A DNA stretch of 64,000 bases from Streptomyces antarcticus (lineage in GTDB: Bacteria; Actinomycetota; Actinomycetes; Streptomycetales; Streptomycetaceae), in the NCBI RefSeq assembly GCF_026627255.1, contig NZ_JAPNLM010000008.1:1-64000 (forward strand). The letters run 5' to 3'. Below, piece after piece: positions 1 to 7,976 of the stretch. Under the pieces are notes generated by a model. It saw nothing but the letters and a program-made list of their open reading frames with translations, did no database searches and had not been told where the DNA came from. Within the stretch, counting starts at the first letter, position 1, and the number at the start of each line of letters is the position of its first letter. A program made the position numbers and the translations under genes.

Positions 1-22
1 CGCCCGCAGTGAAGGAACAGCC

Positions 23-73
23 ATGACGCATACGCGTGTCCGCCCGCCGGCCGGCCCGGGGGCGGCGGCGTGA
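23..73 (+). other. Possible 16-codon leader ORF before sigK
   Basis: An ATG at 23 follows an AAGGAA-like ribosome site and opens a 16-codon frame. Its TGA (71-73) overlaps the GTG start of the sigma factor at 70. The arrangement would allow translational coupling into sigK. It could equally be the true sigK N-terminus in a strain with a different frame, or chance. The evidence is only the ribosome site and the GTGA overlap. Confidence 0.25.
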
Positions 74-657
74 GGCAGCAGACGGCCTTCGGCGCGCCGG
101 ACCGCTCCGGCGCCCCCGACCTCCCCGCCCTCATGGAACGCGTCGCCCGCGGCGACGAGGACGCCTTCGCCGCGCTCTACGACGTGGTCGCGGGCCCCGT
201 CTTCGGCATCGCCGTCAAGGTCCTGCGGGACCGGGCCCAGTCGGAGGAGGTCGCCCAGGAGGTGATGATCGACGTGTGGCGCCAGGCGCCGCGCTACCGG
301 GCCGACAAGGGCTCCGTCATGACCTGGGTGATGACCATCGCCCACCGCCGCGCCGTGGACCGGGTCCGCTCGGCCCAGGCCGCCGCGGCCCGCGAGCAGG
401 ACACCGCCGCCCGCGAGCACAAGCGCCCGTACGACGAGGTCAGCGAGCAGGTCGAGATCCGGCTGGAGAGCGAGCAGGTACGCCGCTGCGTCCGCGGCCT
501 GACCGAGCTGCAGCGCCAGGCCGTCACCCTCGCCTACTACGGAGGCCTCACCTACCGCGAGGTCGCCGAGACCCTGGACACCCCCTTGCCCACGATCAAG
601 ACACGCCTGCGCGACGGCCTCATCCGGCTGCGCGACTGCATGGGGGTGACCGCATGA
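70..657 (+). CDS. sigK: ECF RNA polymerase sigma factor, SigK type
   Basis: This 195-residue protein is an extracytoplasmic-function sigma factor that would direct RNA polymerase to a stress regulon. A region 2 domain (about residues 25-95) carries the expected acidic patch, with the DVWRQAPRY and MTWVMTIAHRRAVD segments. A region 4 helix-turn-helix lies at about 135-190 (LTELQRQAVTLAYYGGLTYREVAETL). The stop overlaps the next gene, an RskA-type anti-sigma factor, by 4 bases (ATGA), so the pair is translationally coupled. This is the usual SigK/RskA pairing of actinobacteria. The GTG at 70 is assumed as the start; a weak ATG frame upstream is noted separately. Confidence 0.92.
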   Translation: MRQQTAFGAPDRSGAPDLPALMERVARGDEDAFAALYDVVAGPVFGIAVKVLRDRAQSEEVAQEVMIDVWRQAPRYRADKGSVMTWVMTIAHRRAVDRVRSAQAAAAREQDTAAREHKRPYDEVSEQVEIRLESEQVRRCVRGLTELQRQAVTLAYYGGLTYREVAETLDTPLPTIKTRLRDGLIRLRDCMGVTA

Positions 658-1376
658 CCACCGACTCCGACCACCTGCACGCCCTGTCGGGCGCGTACGC
701 CGTGAACGCGCTGGAGGCCGGCGAACGGGACGCGTTCGCGCGCCACCTGACGCGGTGCCCGGTGTGCGCGCAGGACGTACGGGAGTTCTCCGCGACCGCG
801 GCCCGGCTGGGCTCGGCGGTCGCGCTGGCGCCGCCGCCGGCGATGCGGACCGAGGTGCTGGCCCGGATCGACACGGTCCGCCAACTGCCCCCGGCCCGGC
901 TCGGCATGGTCGCGCTGCGGCGGCGGGCGCTCCCGCTGGCACTCGCGGCGTGCCTGGCCGGCGGACTGGCCGGCGGCCTCGCCCTGGGCGGTGCGGCGCT
1001 GTGGTCCGGCGAGGAGTCCCCGCGGCCGGACCAGGCCCTCCAGGACCTGGCGTCGGTAATCACGGCGCCCGACGCCCGTACGGTGTCCGGCCGGTCGCCC
1101 GGCGGCGCGACGGCGACGGTGGTGCTCTCCGCACGGCAGGACCGGGCCGTGTTCCTCGGCTCGGGGCTGCCGCCCGCGCCGGAGGGCAAGACGTACCAGC
1201 TGTGGTTCGCGGACGGTTCCGCGATGCGGCCGGCCGGGCTGCTCGCCGGCGACGGCGGCACCCTGATGACCGGCTCACCGGGCCGGGCCTCGGCGGTCGG
1301 CCTGACGCTGGAGCCGGCGGGCGGATCGGCGCAGCCGACGACGGCTCCGGTGATGCTGATGGCACTGACCGCCTGA
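654..1376 (+). CDS. rskA: Anti-sigma-K factor, membrane zinc-binding protein
   Basis: This 240-residue membrane protein should hold the upstream sigma factor inactive. The cytoplasmic N-terminus has a zinc-associated anti-sigma motif H31-x3-C35-x2-C38. A single transmembrane segment rich in Ala, Gly and Leu spans about residues 94-118. The outer part (about 120-240) matches the RskA C-terminal domain, with the typical GKTYQLWFADG segment. In this family, regulated proteolysis of the anti-sigma factor releases sigma; the signal here is unknown. The ATG at 654 overlaps the sigK stop codon. Confidence 0.9.
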   Translation: MTTDSDHLHALSGAYAVNALEAGERDAFARHLTRCPVCAQDVREFSATAARLGSAVALAPPPAMRTEVLARIDTVRQLPPARLGMVALRRRALPLALAACLAGGLAGGLALGGAALWSGEESPRPDQALQDLASVITAPDARTVSGRSPGGATATVVLSARQDRAVFLGSGLPPAPEGKTYQLWFADGSAMRPAGLLAGDGGTLMTGSPGRASAVGLTLEPAGGSAQPTTAPVMLMALTA

Positions 1377-1451
1377 CGGAGCCGGCCGGCGGCCGGTGGT
1401 CCTGACCGCCTGACGGGGCGGGCGGCGCGTTGGGGCGCGCCGCCCGCCGGG

Positions 1452-2540
1452 TCAGAGCCAGCCGTTGCGGCGGAAGCCCCGGTGGATGGCGAAGCAGGCG
1501 AGCGCCATGACCCCGAGGACGAGCGGGTACCCGTAGGTCCAGTGCAGTTCGGGCATGTGGTCGAAGTTCATGCCGTAGACCCCGCAGACCATGGTGGGCA
1601 CGGCCACGATCGCCGCCCACGCCGTGATCTTGCGCATGTCCTCGTTCTGCGCGACGGTCACCTGGGCGAGGTGCGCCTGAAGGATCGAGTCGAGCAGGTT
1701 GTCGTACGCGCCGATCTGCTCGGTGGCCCGGGTCAGGTGGTCGGCCACGTCGCGGAAGTACGTGCGGACCTCTGGCGGGATGACCGGTATCGGCTGCGTG
1801 GCCAGCTGGGTGAGCGGGCGGCCGAGCGGCGCCACCGCCCGTCGCAGCTCCAGCAGTTCGCGCTTGAGCTGGTAGATCCGGCCGGCGTCGCCCCGGCCCC
1901 CGTACTCGCTGAACACGGCGGTCTCGACGGCGTCGATGTCGTTCTGGACGGCGTCCGTCACGGCCAGGTAGTCGTCGACGACGTGGTCGGCCATGGCGTG
2001 CAGGACGGCCGCCGGCCCCTTGGCGAGCAGGTCCGGGGAGGCTTCCAGCTCCTCGCGGACCGGGCCGAGGGTGCCGCGGCCACCGTGCCGGATGGTGATG
2101 ACGAAGTCGTCGCCGGTGAACGCCATGAGCTCGCCGGTCTCCACCACCTCACTGGTGGACGTCAGTTCCTCGTGCTCGACGTAGCGCACGGTCTTGAAGA
2201 CGGAGAACAGGGTGTCGTCGTACCGCTCGACCTTGGGTCGCTGGTGGGCGTTGACGGCGTCCTCGACGGCGAGCGGGTGCAGGCCGAACAGCTCCGCGAG
2301 CCCCGCGAGCTCCTCCTGCGCCGGCTCGTGCAGGCCGATCCACACGAAGCCGTGGCCCGTCTTGCGGACCCGGCGCAGCGCCTCCTCGGCCTCCGCGCAG
2401 CCGTCCTGGCGTACGCCGTCCTGGTAGACGACGCAGTTGACGACCGCGCTGCCGAGCGGGGAGCGGGCGGGGTGGCTGAGGTCGACGGCCCGCCGGTAGC
2501 TGCGGCGCACGGCCCGGCGCAGGCTGCTGAACATGGACAA
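1452..2540 (-). CDS. corA: CorA-family magnesium/cobalt channel
   Basis: The product is a 362-residue CorA-type divalent cation channel of the inner membrane. The long acidic cytoplasmic domain is followed by two C-terminal transmembrane helices. The diagnostic GMN motif (VYGMNFDHMPE) closes the first helix, near residue 325. The tail is basic (IHRGFRRNGWL). Two starts are possible. The TTG at 2540 has a GGGGAG ribosome site 7 bases upstream; the ATG at 2534 would sit 13 bases away and give 360 residues. The gene is convergent with sigK-rskA and appears to be transcribed alone. Confidence 0.93.
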   Translation of the reverse strand: MSMFSSLRRAVRRSYRRAVDLSHPARSPLGSAVVNCVVYQDGVRQDGCAEAEEALRRVRKTGHGFVWIGLHEPAQEELAGLAELFGLHPLAVEDAVNAHQRPKVERYDDTLFSVFKTVRYVEHEELTSTSEVVETGELMAFTGDDFVITIRHGGRGTLGPVREELEASPDLLAKGPAAVLHAMADHVVDDYLAVTDAVQNDIDAVETAVFSEYGGRGDAGRIYQLKRELLELRRAVAPLGRPLTQLATQPIPVIPPEVRTYFRDVADHLTRATEQIGAYDNLLDSILQAHLAQVTVAQNEDMRKITAWAAIVAVPTMVCGVYGMNFDHMPELHWTYGYPLVLGVMALACFAIHRGFRRNGWL

Positions 2541-2693
2541 CGGCTTTCTCCCCTTCGGCGGAACACCGGCAAGTGTGCCACCGCTGCCGCCCCCTTCCGA
2601 CGGGGCCGCCCGTCTCCGGGGCCGCGTCCGCCCGGGGAGCCGGTCCGGGGGCCGGTCCAGGCGGCGGTCCGGGGGCCGGTCCAGGCGGCGGAC

Positions 2694-3089
2694 TCACACC
2701 CGGTCGATGAACACGCTCGTGGACTTCACGCGGGCCGTCGCCCGCGCGCCGACCACGAGCCCGAGCTCCTCCACCGCCTCCCGCGTCAGCAGCGACACGA
2801 CCCGGTGCGGTCCGGCCTGGATCTCGACCTGCGCGTCGACCGTCCCGAGCTTCACCCCGGTGACGATCCCCGGGAAGGCGTTGCGCGCCGAGGTGTACGG
2901 GGCTCCCTCACCGCCCTCGGCGCCCTCCTGCGCGACCTGTACGCAGAACGCCGCCAGGTCCGGCCCCTCCACCATCCTGCGGGCCCCCTCCCGGCGGGTG
3001 GGGAACCGTTCCGCGTCCGCCCAGCGGCGCGCCGTGTCGACGCTCACGCCGAGCAGCCGCGCCGCCTGACCGATCGTGTAGGACTCCAT
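2694..3089 (-). CDS. MerR/excisionase-type HTH plus TOBE-domain protein
   Basis: This 131-residue protein joins an N-terminal helix-turn-helix (about residues 1-45, YTIGQAARLLGVSVDTARRWAD) to a C-terminal TOBE/Mop-like domain (about 62-131). TOBE folds in this family bind molybdate or tungstate, so a role in oxyanion-responsive regulation or binding is likely. No ABC transporter lies nearby to confirm it. It is 10 bases downstream of the argP-like gene on the same strand and may be co-transcribed. A truncated second copy carrying only the TOBE part is found at 36142-36425. Confidence 0.85.
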   Translation of the reverse strand: MESYTIGQAARLLGVSVDTARRWADAERFPTRREGARRMVEGPDLAAFCVQVAQEGAEGGEGAPYTSARNAFPGIVTGVKLGTVDAQVEIQAGPHRVVSLLTREAVEELGLVVGARATARVKSTSVFIDRV

Positions 3090-3099
3090 GGCCCGCAGC

Positions 3100-4017
3100 T
3101 TAGGTCTTGTCCGGTGAGGGCCGGCGCAGCGCCTCCCCGGCCGCCTCCGCGATGACCTCGGCCACCATCGACAGGACCGGCGAGTCCAGCTTCCACTGCT
3201 GCCAGTACAGCGGCAGGTCCATCGGCCGCCGCGGCGCCAGCAGCACCAGCTGCCCCGTCCGCACCAGCGGCCGCGCCTGCGTCTCCGGCACCATCCCCCA
3301 CCCCAGCCCGGCGACCACGGCGTCGCGGAACCCCTCCGACGTCGGCATGTAGTGCCGCACCGGTCCCGCCCCGGACGTCGCGTCCCCGGTGAGCGACCGG
3401 ACGAACGCGTCCTGGAGGTCGTCCCTCCGGTCGAAGGCGATCGTCGGCGCCTCCCGGAGGTCCCGCTTCAGCGTCCCCGTCAAGTACCGGGCCGCGAAGC
3501 CCGGACTCGCCGCCGGCAGGTACCTCGCCCGCCCCAGCCGCCGCACGGTGCATCCCGCCACCGGGTCCGGCGAGGAGGTCACCGCCGCCATCACCTGCCC
3601 CTCCCGCAGCAGAGCCGTCGTGTGCGACTCGTCCTCGCGGTACAGCTCGAAGCAGACCGGCGGATCCTGCGGTACCCGGGCCAGGGCGGGAAGGAACCAG
3701 GTGGCGAGGGAGTCCGCGTTCACCGCGATCGGCAGCCGGACCGGGCCCGCCCCGTCGGACATGCCCAGCTCGGCCCGCGCGTCCCGCTCCAGCCGGGACA
3801 GCTGCCGCGCGAAGCGGACGACCACCTCCCCGGACTCCGTCGCCCGCACCGGCTTCGTCCGCATCAGCAGGACCCGACCCGTCCGCTGCTCCAGCGCCTT
3901 GACCCGCTGGCTCACCGCCGAAGGCGTCACGTGCAGGACGGCGGCCGCCGCGTCGAAGGTGCCCTCGTCGACCACGGCCAGCAGCGTCCGCACCTGGTCC
4001 AGGGGAAGTTCTTCCAT
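3100..4017 (-). CDS. argP: LysR-family regulator, ArgP/LysG type
   Basis: This 305-residue LysR regulator is of the ArgP (IciA/LysG) subgroup. The N-terminal winged helix (about 1-60) contains the ArgP-like segment FDAAAAVLHVTPSAVSQRVK. The remainder is a LysR substrate-binding domain. It is divergent from a LysE/ArgO exporter, with 69 bases between the two starts. That is the classic LysG-LysE arrangement, in which basic amino acids act as co-inducers and switch on export. The ATG at 4017 (MEELPLDQ) was chosen because family members begin at this point; the open frame continues upstream without homology. Confidence 0.92.
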   Translation of the reverse strand: MEELPLDQVRTLLAVVDEGTFDAAAAVLHVTPSAVSQRVKALEQRTGRVLLMRTKPVRATESGEVVVRFARQLSRLERDARAELGMSDGAGPVRLPIAVNADSLATWFLPALARVPQDPPVCFELYREDESHTTALLREGQVMAAVTSSPDPVAGCTVRRLGRARYLPAASPGFAARYLTGTLKRDLREAPTIAFDRRDDLQDAFVRSLTGDATSGAGPVRHYMPTSEGFRDAVVAGLGWGMVPETQARPLVRTGQLVLLAPRRPMDLPLYWQQWKLDSPVLSMVAEVIAEAAGEALRRPSPDKT

Positions 4018-4086
4018 CACGAACGCTAAGGGTACGTAAAAATCTTTAGCTGTACTGAAATGTATGTGCTGTTTACGGTCGGTGTC

Positions 4087-4716
4087 ATGACACACGGCAT
4101 CATCACGGCGGCCCTCGCCGGCTTCGGCACCGGCCTCTCGCTCATCATGGCCATCGGCGCGCAGAACGCGTTCGTCCTCCGCCAGGGGGCCCGCCGCCAC
4201 GCCGTCCTCCCGGTCGTCGCCATCTGCGCGGTCTCCGACGCCCTGCTGATCGCCCTCGGCGTCGCCGGTGTCGGCGCCTTCGTGACCGCCTGGCCCGCCG
4301 CCCTGACCGTCGTCGGCCTGGCGGGCGGCACGTTCCTCATCGGGTACGGGATCCTCGCCGCCCGTCGCGTCCTGCGGCCCGCCCCGGGCGCCGCCCTCAC
4401 CGCCGACGGGGCCGCCCCCGCTCCCGGCTCGGCGCGCCGCGCCGTCCTGACCTGCCTGGCCATGACCTGGCTCAACCCGCACGTCTACCTGGACACCGTG
4501 CTGCTCGTCGGATCCCTCGCGGCCGACCGGGGCGACCTGCGCTGGGTGTTCGGCATCGGAGCCGCCGTGTCCAGCCTGGCCTGGTTCGGCACCCTGGGCT
4601 ACGGTGCCCGCCTCCTCAGCGGGCTGCTCTCCCGCCCCGCCGCCTGGCGGGTCCTCGACGGCTTCGTCGCCGTGACCATGGTCACCATGGGCGGACTCCT
4701 GCTGGCCCGCGCCTGA
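4087..4716 (+). CDS. lysE: LysE/ArgO-family basic amino acid exporter
   Basis: This integral membrane protein of about 209 residues has the LysE-family signature near its N-terminus (SLIMAIGAQNAFVLRQG). Five or six hydrophobic helices follow, with MTWLNPHVYLDTVLLVGS near the middle. It exports lysine or arginine when intracellular levels are excessive. The gene faces the ArgP-like regulator divergently, which almost certainly controls it. An in-frame ATG at 4060 lies within the likely promoter; the ATG at 4087 (MTHGIITAALAG) matches the usual family start and is preferred. Confidence 0.92.
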   Translation: MTHGIITAALAGFGTGLSLIMAIGAQNAFVLRQGARRHAVLPVVAICAVSDALLIALGVAGVGAFVTAWPAALTVVGLAGGTFLIGYGILAARRVLRPAPGAALTADGAAPAPGSARRAVLTCLAMTWLNPHVYLDTVLLVGSLAADRGDLRWVFGIGAAVSSLAWFGTLGYGARLLSGLLSRPAAWRVLDGFVAVTMVTMGGLLLARA

Positions 4717-4850
4717 CCGGGGCCGCCCGGCCCCGGCGGCGTACGGGGCCGCGCCGCCGACGCGCCCGCGGGGCGTGTCAGCGGCGGCCACCGGGCCGCG
4801 TACGGGGCATAGTGCTGGCCTGTCCGCCGCCGACCACCCCGGGGAGTCCC

Positions 4851-5933
4851 GTGACCGCCGAACCCGACCGCCCCTCCCCCGACGCGGTGCGCGCGGACCG
4901 CGCCGCCCGGCCGGCGCCGCTCGTGACCGCCGCCGCCGTCGTGCTGGACGCGCGCGGCCGGGTCCTCGTACCGGCCGGCGCGGACCCGTCGGAAGGCGGC
5001 CGGGGGCTGCCCGGCGGCCCGGTCGGGGAGCGCGAGACCCCCGAGGAGGGGCTGGCCCGGCGACTGGCACGGGACCTGGGCCTGCGCGCGCCGGTCGGCC
5101 GGCTGCTGGCCGTCGACTCCCGGCCGGGCGGCCCGCACGGCCGCTCCCTCGTCGTCCACGTCCACCTCGTCGGCCCGCTCGCGCCCGAAGCGGCCGCGGC
5201 GCTCCCGGCCCCGGCCGGCACGACCGTCAGCGCCCGGTGGCTGCCGCCGGACGAGGCGTACGGGGTCCTCCCCACGCGCGGCGCGTCCCGGCTGCGCGCC
5301 GCGCTGGCGGCCCTGTACACGGGCTCGTTCGCCCACCTCGCCGACGGCGTTCCGCAGCCGGGCTCCCCGGCCGGACTGGACCCGGACCGGCGCGCGGCCC
5401 TCGAACACTCCGGCTCGCTCGACTCCGCCAGCCACCGGGCCAACCGCCCCAAGTCCCTCACCGCGGCGAGCGTCCTGTTCACCGGGCCGGACGGCGGGGT
5501 CCTGCTCGTACGGCCCGCGTACGGCAGGTCCGGCCGCCACCAGCTGCCGGGCGGCGGGGTCGACAGCGACCTCGGCGAGACCCCGCGCGCCGCGGCCCGC
5601 CGGGAGGTCCTGGAGGAACTCGGCCTGGACATCGCCCCCGGCCGGCTCCTCGCCGTGAACTGGTCGCACAAGCCGGGGCGTCCGGCCCGGATCCGGTTCC
5701 TCTACGACGGCGGGATCCTCGACTCCCCCGCCCTGGACCGCATCCGGGTGCCCCCCGCCGAACTCCTCGGCTGGCGCACGGCGGCCCCGGCGGAGCTGCG
5801 CTCCCTGGTCGCGCCCTCGCTGCGCCGTCAGATCAAGGCCTGCCTGTCCGCGCGCGAGGCCGGCTCCGGCCCCCTCGAACTGCACGCGGGCCGCCCCGCC
5901 CGGAACGCGGAAGAGGCACCCCCGGACCTCTGA
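4851..5933 (+). CDS. Protein with two Nudix domains, the first degenerate
   Basis: The product is about 360 residues with two Nudix folds. The C-terminal domain (about 195-330) has a near-canonical box: GE, seven residues, then REVLEELGL, so it should hydrolyse a nucleoside-diphosphate-linked substrate. In the N-terminal domain (about 20-150) the matching box reads RRLARDLGL, so the metal-binding glutamates are replaced by R, R and D. That domain is probably non-catalytic. The GTG at 4851 is preferred because it follows a GGGGAG ribosome site; the open frame extends upstream to 4812. The substrate cannot be predicted. Confidence 0.82.
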   Translation: MTAEPDRPSPDAVRADRAARPAPLVTAAAVVLDARGRVLVPAGADPSEGGRGLPGGPVGERETPEEGLARRLARDLGLRAPVGRLLAVDSRPGGPHGRSLVVHVHLVGPLAPEAAAALPAPAGTTVSARWLPPDEAYGVLPTRGASRLRAALAALYTGSFAHLADGVPQPGSPAGLDPDRRAALEHSGSLDSASHRANRPKSLTAASVLFTGPDGGVLLVRPAYGRSGRHQLPGGGVDSDLGETPRAAARREVLEELGLDIAPGRLLAVNWSHKPGRPARIRFLYDGGILDSPALDRIRVPPAELLGWRTAAPAELRSLVAPSLRRQIKACLSAREAGSGPLELHAGRPARNAEEAPPDL

Positions 5934-6158
5934 GAACGCGGCCCGGGAGACCGCCCGCCGTACGCCGCCCCGGAGCGGGGCGCGGGCGACGCGCGGGCGG
6001 CGTACGGGCGACGCGCGGGCGATGTGCGCGCCGCATTCGGACGTGTCACGCTGGTCCGGACGAGTGGAGGGGCCTGATCGGGGCCGCCCACCGCAGCCGC
6101 CGAGCGCCGCGTTCCGACCGGGCGGCGCACAGGGACCGCCGAGAGGACGGGGCGTGCT

Positions 6159-7832
6159 GTGGTGCGAGAAGAGCGTTCCGTCTCAGCCCGCTCCGGAGCC
6201 GCCCGTACCCCGTCCTTCGGACGCCGCTTGGCCGGCGGGCTCTGCGCCCTGCTGCTCGTGGCGCTGGCTCCGGGCACGGCCGCCGCCGCGACGCCGTCAC
6301 CTTCACCATCACCGTCCGACGAGGCCGGGTCCGGCGGGCTCGACCCGCGGATCACGGAGATCATGCGGAAGCCGGAGTACCGCAACGCCCAGTGGGGCCT
6401 GCTCCAGAGCGACCCGGAGAACGGCCGGGTGACGCACAGCCGGTTCCCCGAGCAGTTCTTCATCCCGGGCTCGACGGCCAAGCTGTTCAGCGTCTCCGGG
6501 CCGTGGGACACGCTCGGCGGCGGCCACCGCTTCGAAACTCCCGTCTACGCGGTGGGCCCGCGCAGCGGGAGCACCCTGGACGGCGACCTCGCCCTGGTCG
6601 CGCAGGGCGACCTCACCATGGGCGGGCGCACCCGCCCCGACGGCACGGTCGCCTTCACCGACCTGGACCACACGTACGCCAACGACTTCCCCGGCGCCAC
6701 GCTGACCCCGCAGGACCCGCTGGCCGGGATCGACCTGATAGCGCGGCAGGTGAGGCGGTCCGGGATCACCCGCGTCGACGGCGACGTGATCGTGGACGAC
6801 CGCCTCTTCCAGCCCGAGCCGGTCCTCGACCCCACTCCGACGCCGCTGATCATCAACGACAACCTCATCGACCTGATGACGACCCCCGGCGACCGCGCCG
6901 GAGCACCGGTGCGGCTCGACTGGCGGCCGAAGGTCGCCCCGTACCGCGTCACCTCCACGGTGAAGACCGTGGCGGCGGGGAAGCCGACCGCCATCGCGGT
7001 GACGGCGTCGGCCGACGGCACCCGGATCAGCCTGTCCGGGACGATCGCGGCGGGCTCCGCCCCGCTGCTGCGGGTGTCCCCGATCGCCGACCCGGCGGCC
7101 TTCGGCCGCACCGCCCTGATCGAGGCGCTCGAACGGGCCGGGGTCGAGGTCACCGCGGAGCCGACGGGCCCCAACCCGGTCGCCGGGCTGCCGGGTTCCT
7201 ACGGGAAGGACGACCGCGTGGCCGTGTACACCTCCCCGCCGTACGCCGACTACGCCGAGCTCATCCTCAAGGTCAGCCACAACCTGGGGGCCAACCTCGG
7301 CATCTGCCTGATGGCGGTCGAGGCGGGCAGCGGGCAGTGCATGGACGGCTTCCCCGTGCTGGCCCGGTTCCTGGACCGCGCGGGCGTCGACCGCGAGCAG
7401 GTGGAGCTCCTGGACGGCCGGGGCGGCAACCCCGTGGACCGGGCGACACCGCGGGCCGAGGTACAGATGCTGACGTACTGGACGCGCACGCCCGAGGCGC
7501 GGCGCTTCCGGGAGGCGCTGCCGGTCCTCGGCGTCGACGGCCTGCTGGCGGACAACTGCCGCGACTGCCCGGCGCGCGGCAAGGTGTTCGCCAAGACCGG
7601 CGCCGCCGTCGGGCTGGACGCGCTCAACGACCGGCTGGGCGCGGGAGCCATCACGATCGCGGGCTACCTGGACCGGGGTGACGGCCGCTTCGACACCTTC
7701 TACGTCGGCGTCAACGGCGCCTCCACCCCGACGGCCGACCCCGCCGGCGTCCTGGCCATCGCCAACGACCTGGCCATGATCTCCGCCTATCTCCAGGAGT
7801 CGGCCGCACGGGGAACGGACCGGGGAGAGTAG
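6159..7832 (+). CDS. dacB: D-alanyl-D-alanine carboxypeptidase/endopeptidase (PBP4, peptidase S13)
   Basis: This 557-residue exported class C penicillin-binding protein trims peptide side chains of peptidoglycan. An N-terminal signal segment (RRLAGGLCALLLVALAPGTAAAA, about residues 22-44) is followed by a Pro/Ser linker. The three active-site motifs are present in order: S105-T-A-K108, S373-H-N375 and K479-T-G481. The length fits the S13 family, which carries large insert domains between the first two motifs. A tandem GTG-GTG pair serves as the start, after a GAGAGGACGGGG stretch. A strong hairpin ends the transcript at 7904-7939. Confidence 0.93.
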   Translation: MVREERSVSARSGAARTPSFGRRLAGGLCALLLVALAPGTAAAATPSPSPSPSDEAGSGGLDPRITEIMRKPEYRNAQWGLLQSDPENGRVTHSRFPEQFFIPGSTAKLFSVSGPWDTLGGGHRFETPVYAVGPRSGSTLDGDLALVAQGDLTMGGRTRPDGTVAFTDLDHTYANDFPGATLTPQDPLAGIDLIARQVRRSGITRVDGDVIVDDRLFQPEPVLDPTPTPLIINDNLIDLMTTPGDRAGAPVRLDWRPKVAPYRVTSTVKTVAAGKPTAIAVTASADGTRISLSGTIAAGSAPLLRVSPIADPAAFGRTALIEALERAGVEVTAEPTGPNPVAGLPGSYGKDDRVAVYTSPPYADYAELILKVSHNLGANLGICLMAVEAGSGQCMDGFPVLARFLDRAGVDREQVELLDGRGGNPVDRATPRAEVQMLTYWTRTPEARRFREALPVLGVDGLLADNCRDCPARGKVFAKTGAAVGLDALNDRLGAGAITIAGYLDRGDGRFDTFYVGVNGASTPTADPAGVLAIANDLAMISAYLQESAARGTDRGE

Positions 7833-7903
7833 GGCCCGGCCGGCGCCCGCGCCCGGGGGACGGCCCCGGCGCGGTCACCGGGCCGCGCCGCGCGCCCCGG
7901 AGC

Positions 7904-7939
7904 GCACGGACGGCTCCCGCTTCCGGGAGCCGTCCGTGC
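7904..7939. terminator. Perfect 16-bp hairpin between convergent genes
   Basis: Arms 7904-7919 and 7924-7939 are perfectly complementary (GCACGGACGGCTCCCG and its reverse complement) around a CTTC tetraloop. There is no clear U-tract, which is usual for Streptomyces. It lies between the convergent dacB and acyl-CoA dehydrogenase genes and can serve both. Confidence 0.85.
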
Positions 7940-7976
7940 GTGCGGGTGGCGTGCGGGTATCGGGAGCCGTCCGGGC

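Noticed and set aside
36-1405. Long plus-strand frames beginning at 36 and 755
   Set aside because: The first is Arg/Pro-rich until it enters rskA at 654; the second is a shadow of rskA. GC-rich third positions open these frames.
3100-5070. A 656-codon minus-strand frame suggesting a large LysR fusion
   Set aside because: Only the last 305 codons (start 4017) match the LysR family. The upstream part is Gly/Arg-rich and overlaps the lysE and Nudix genes.
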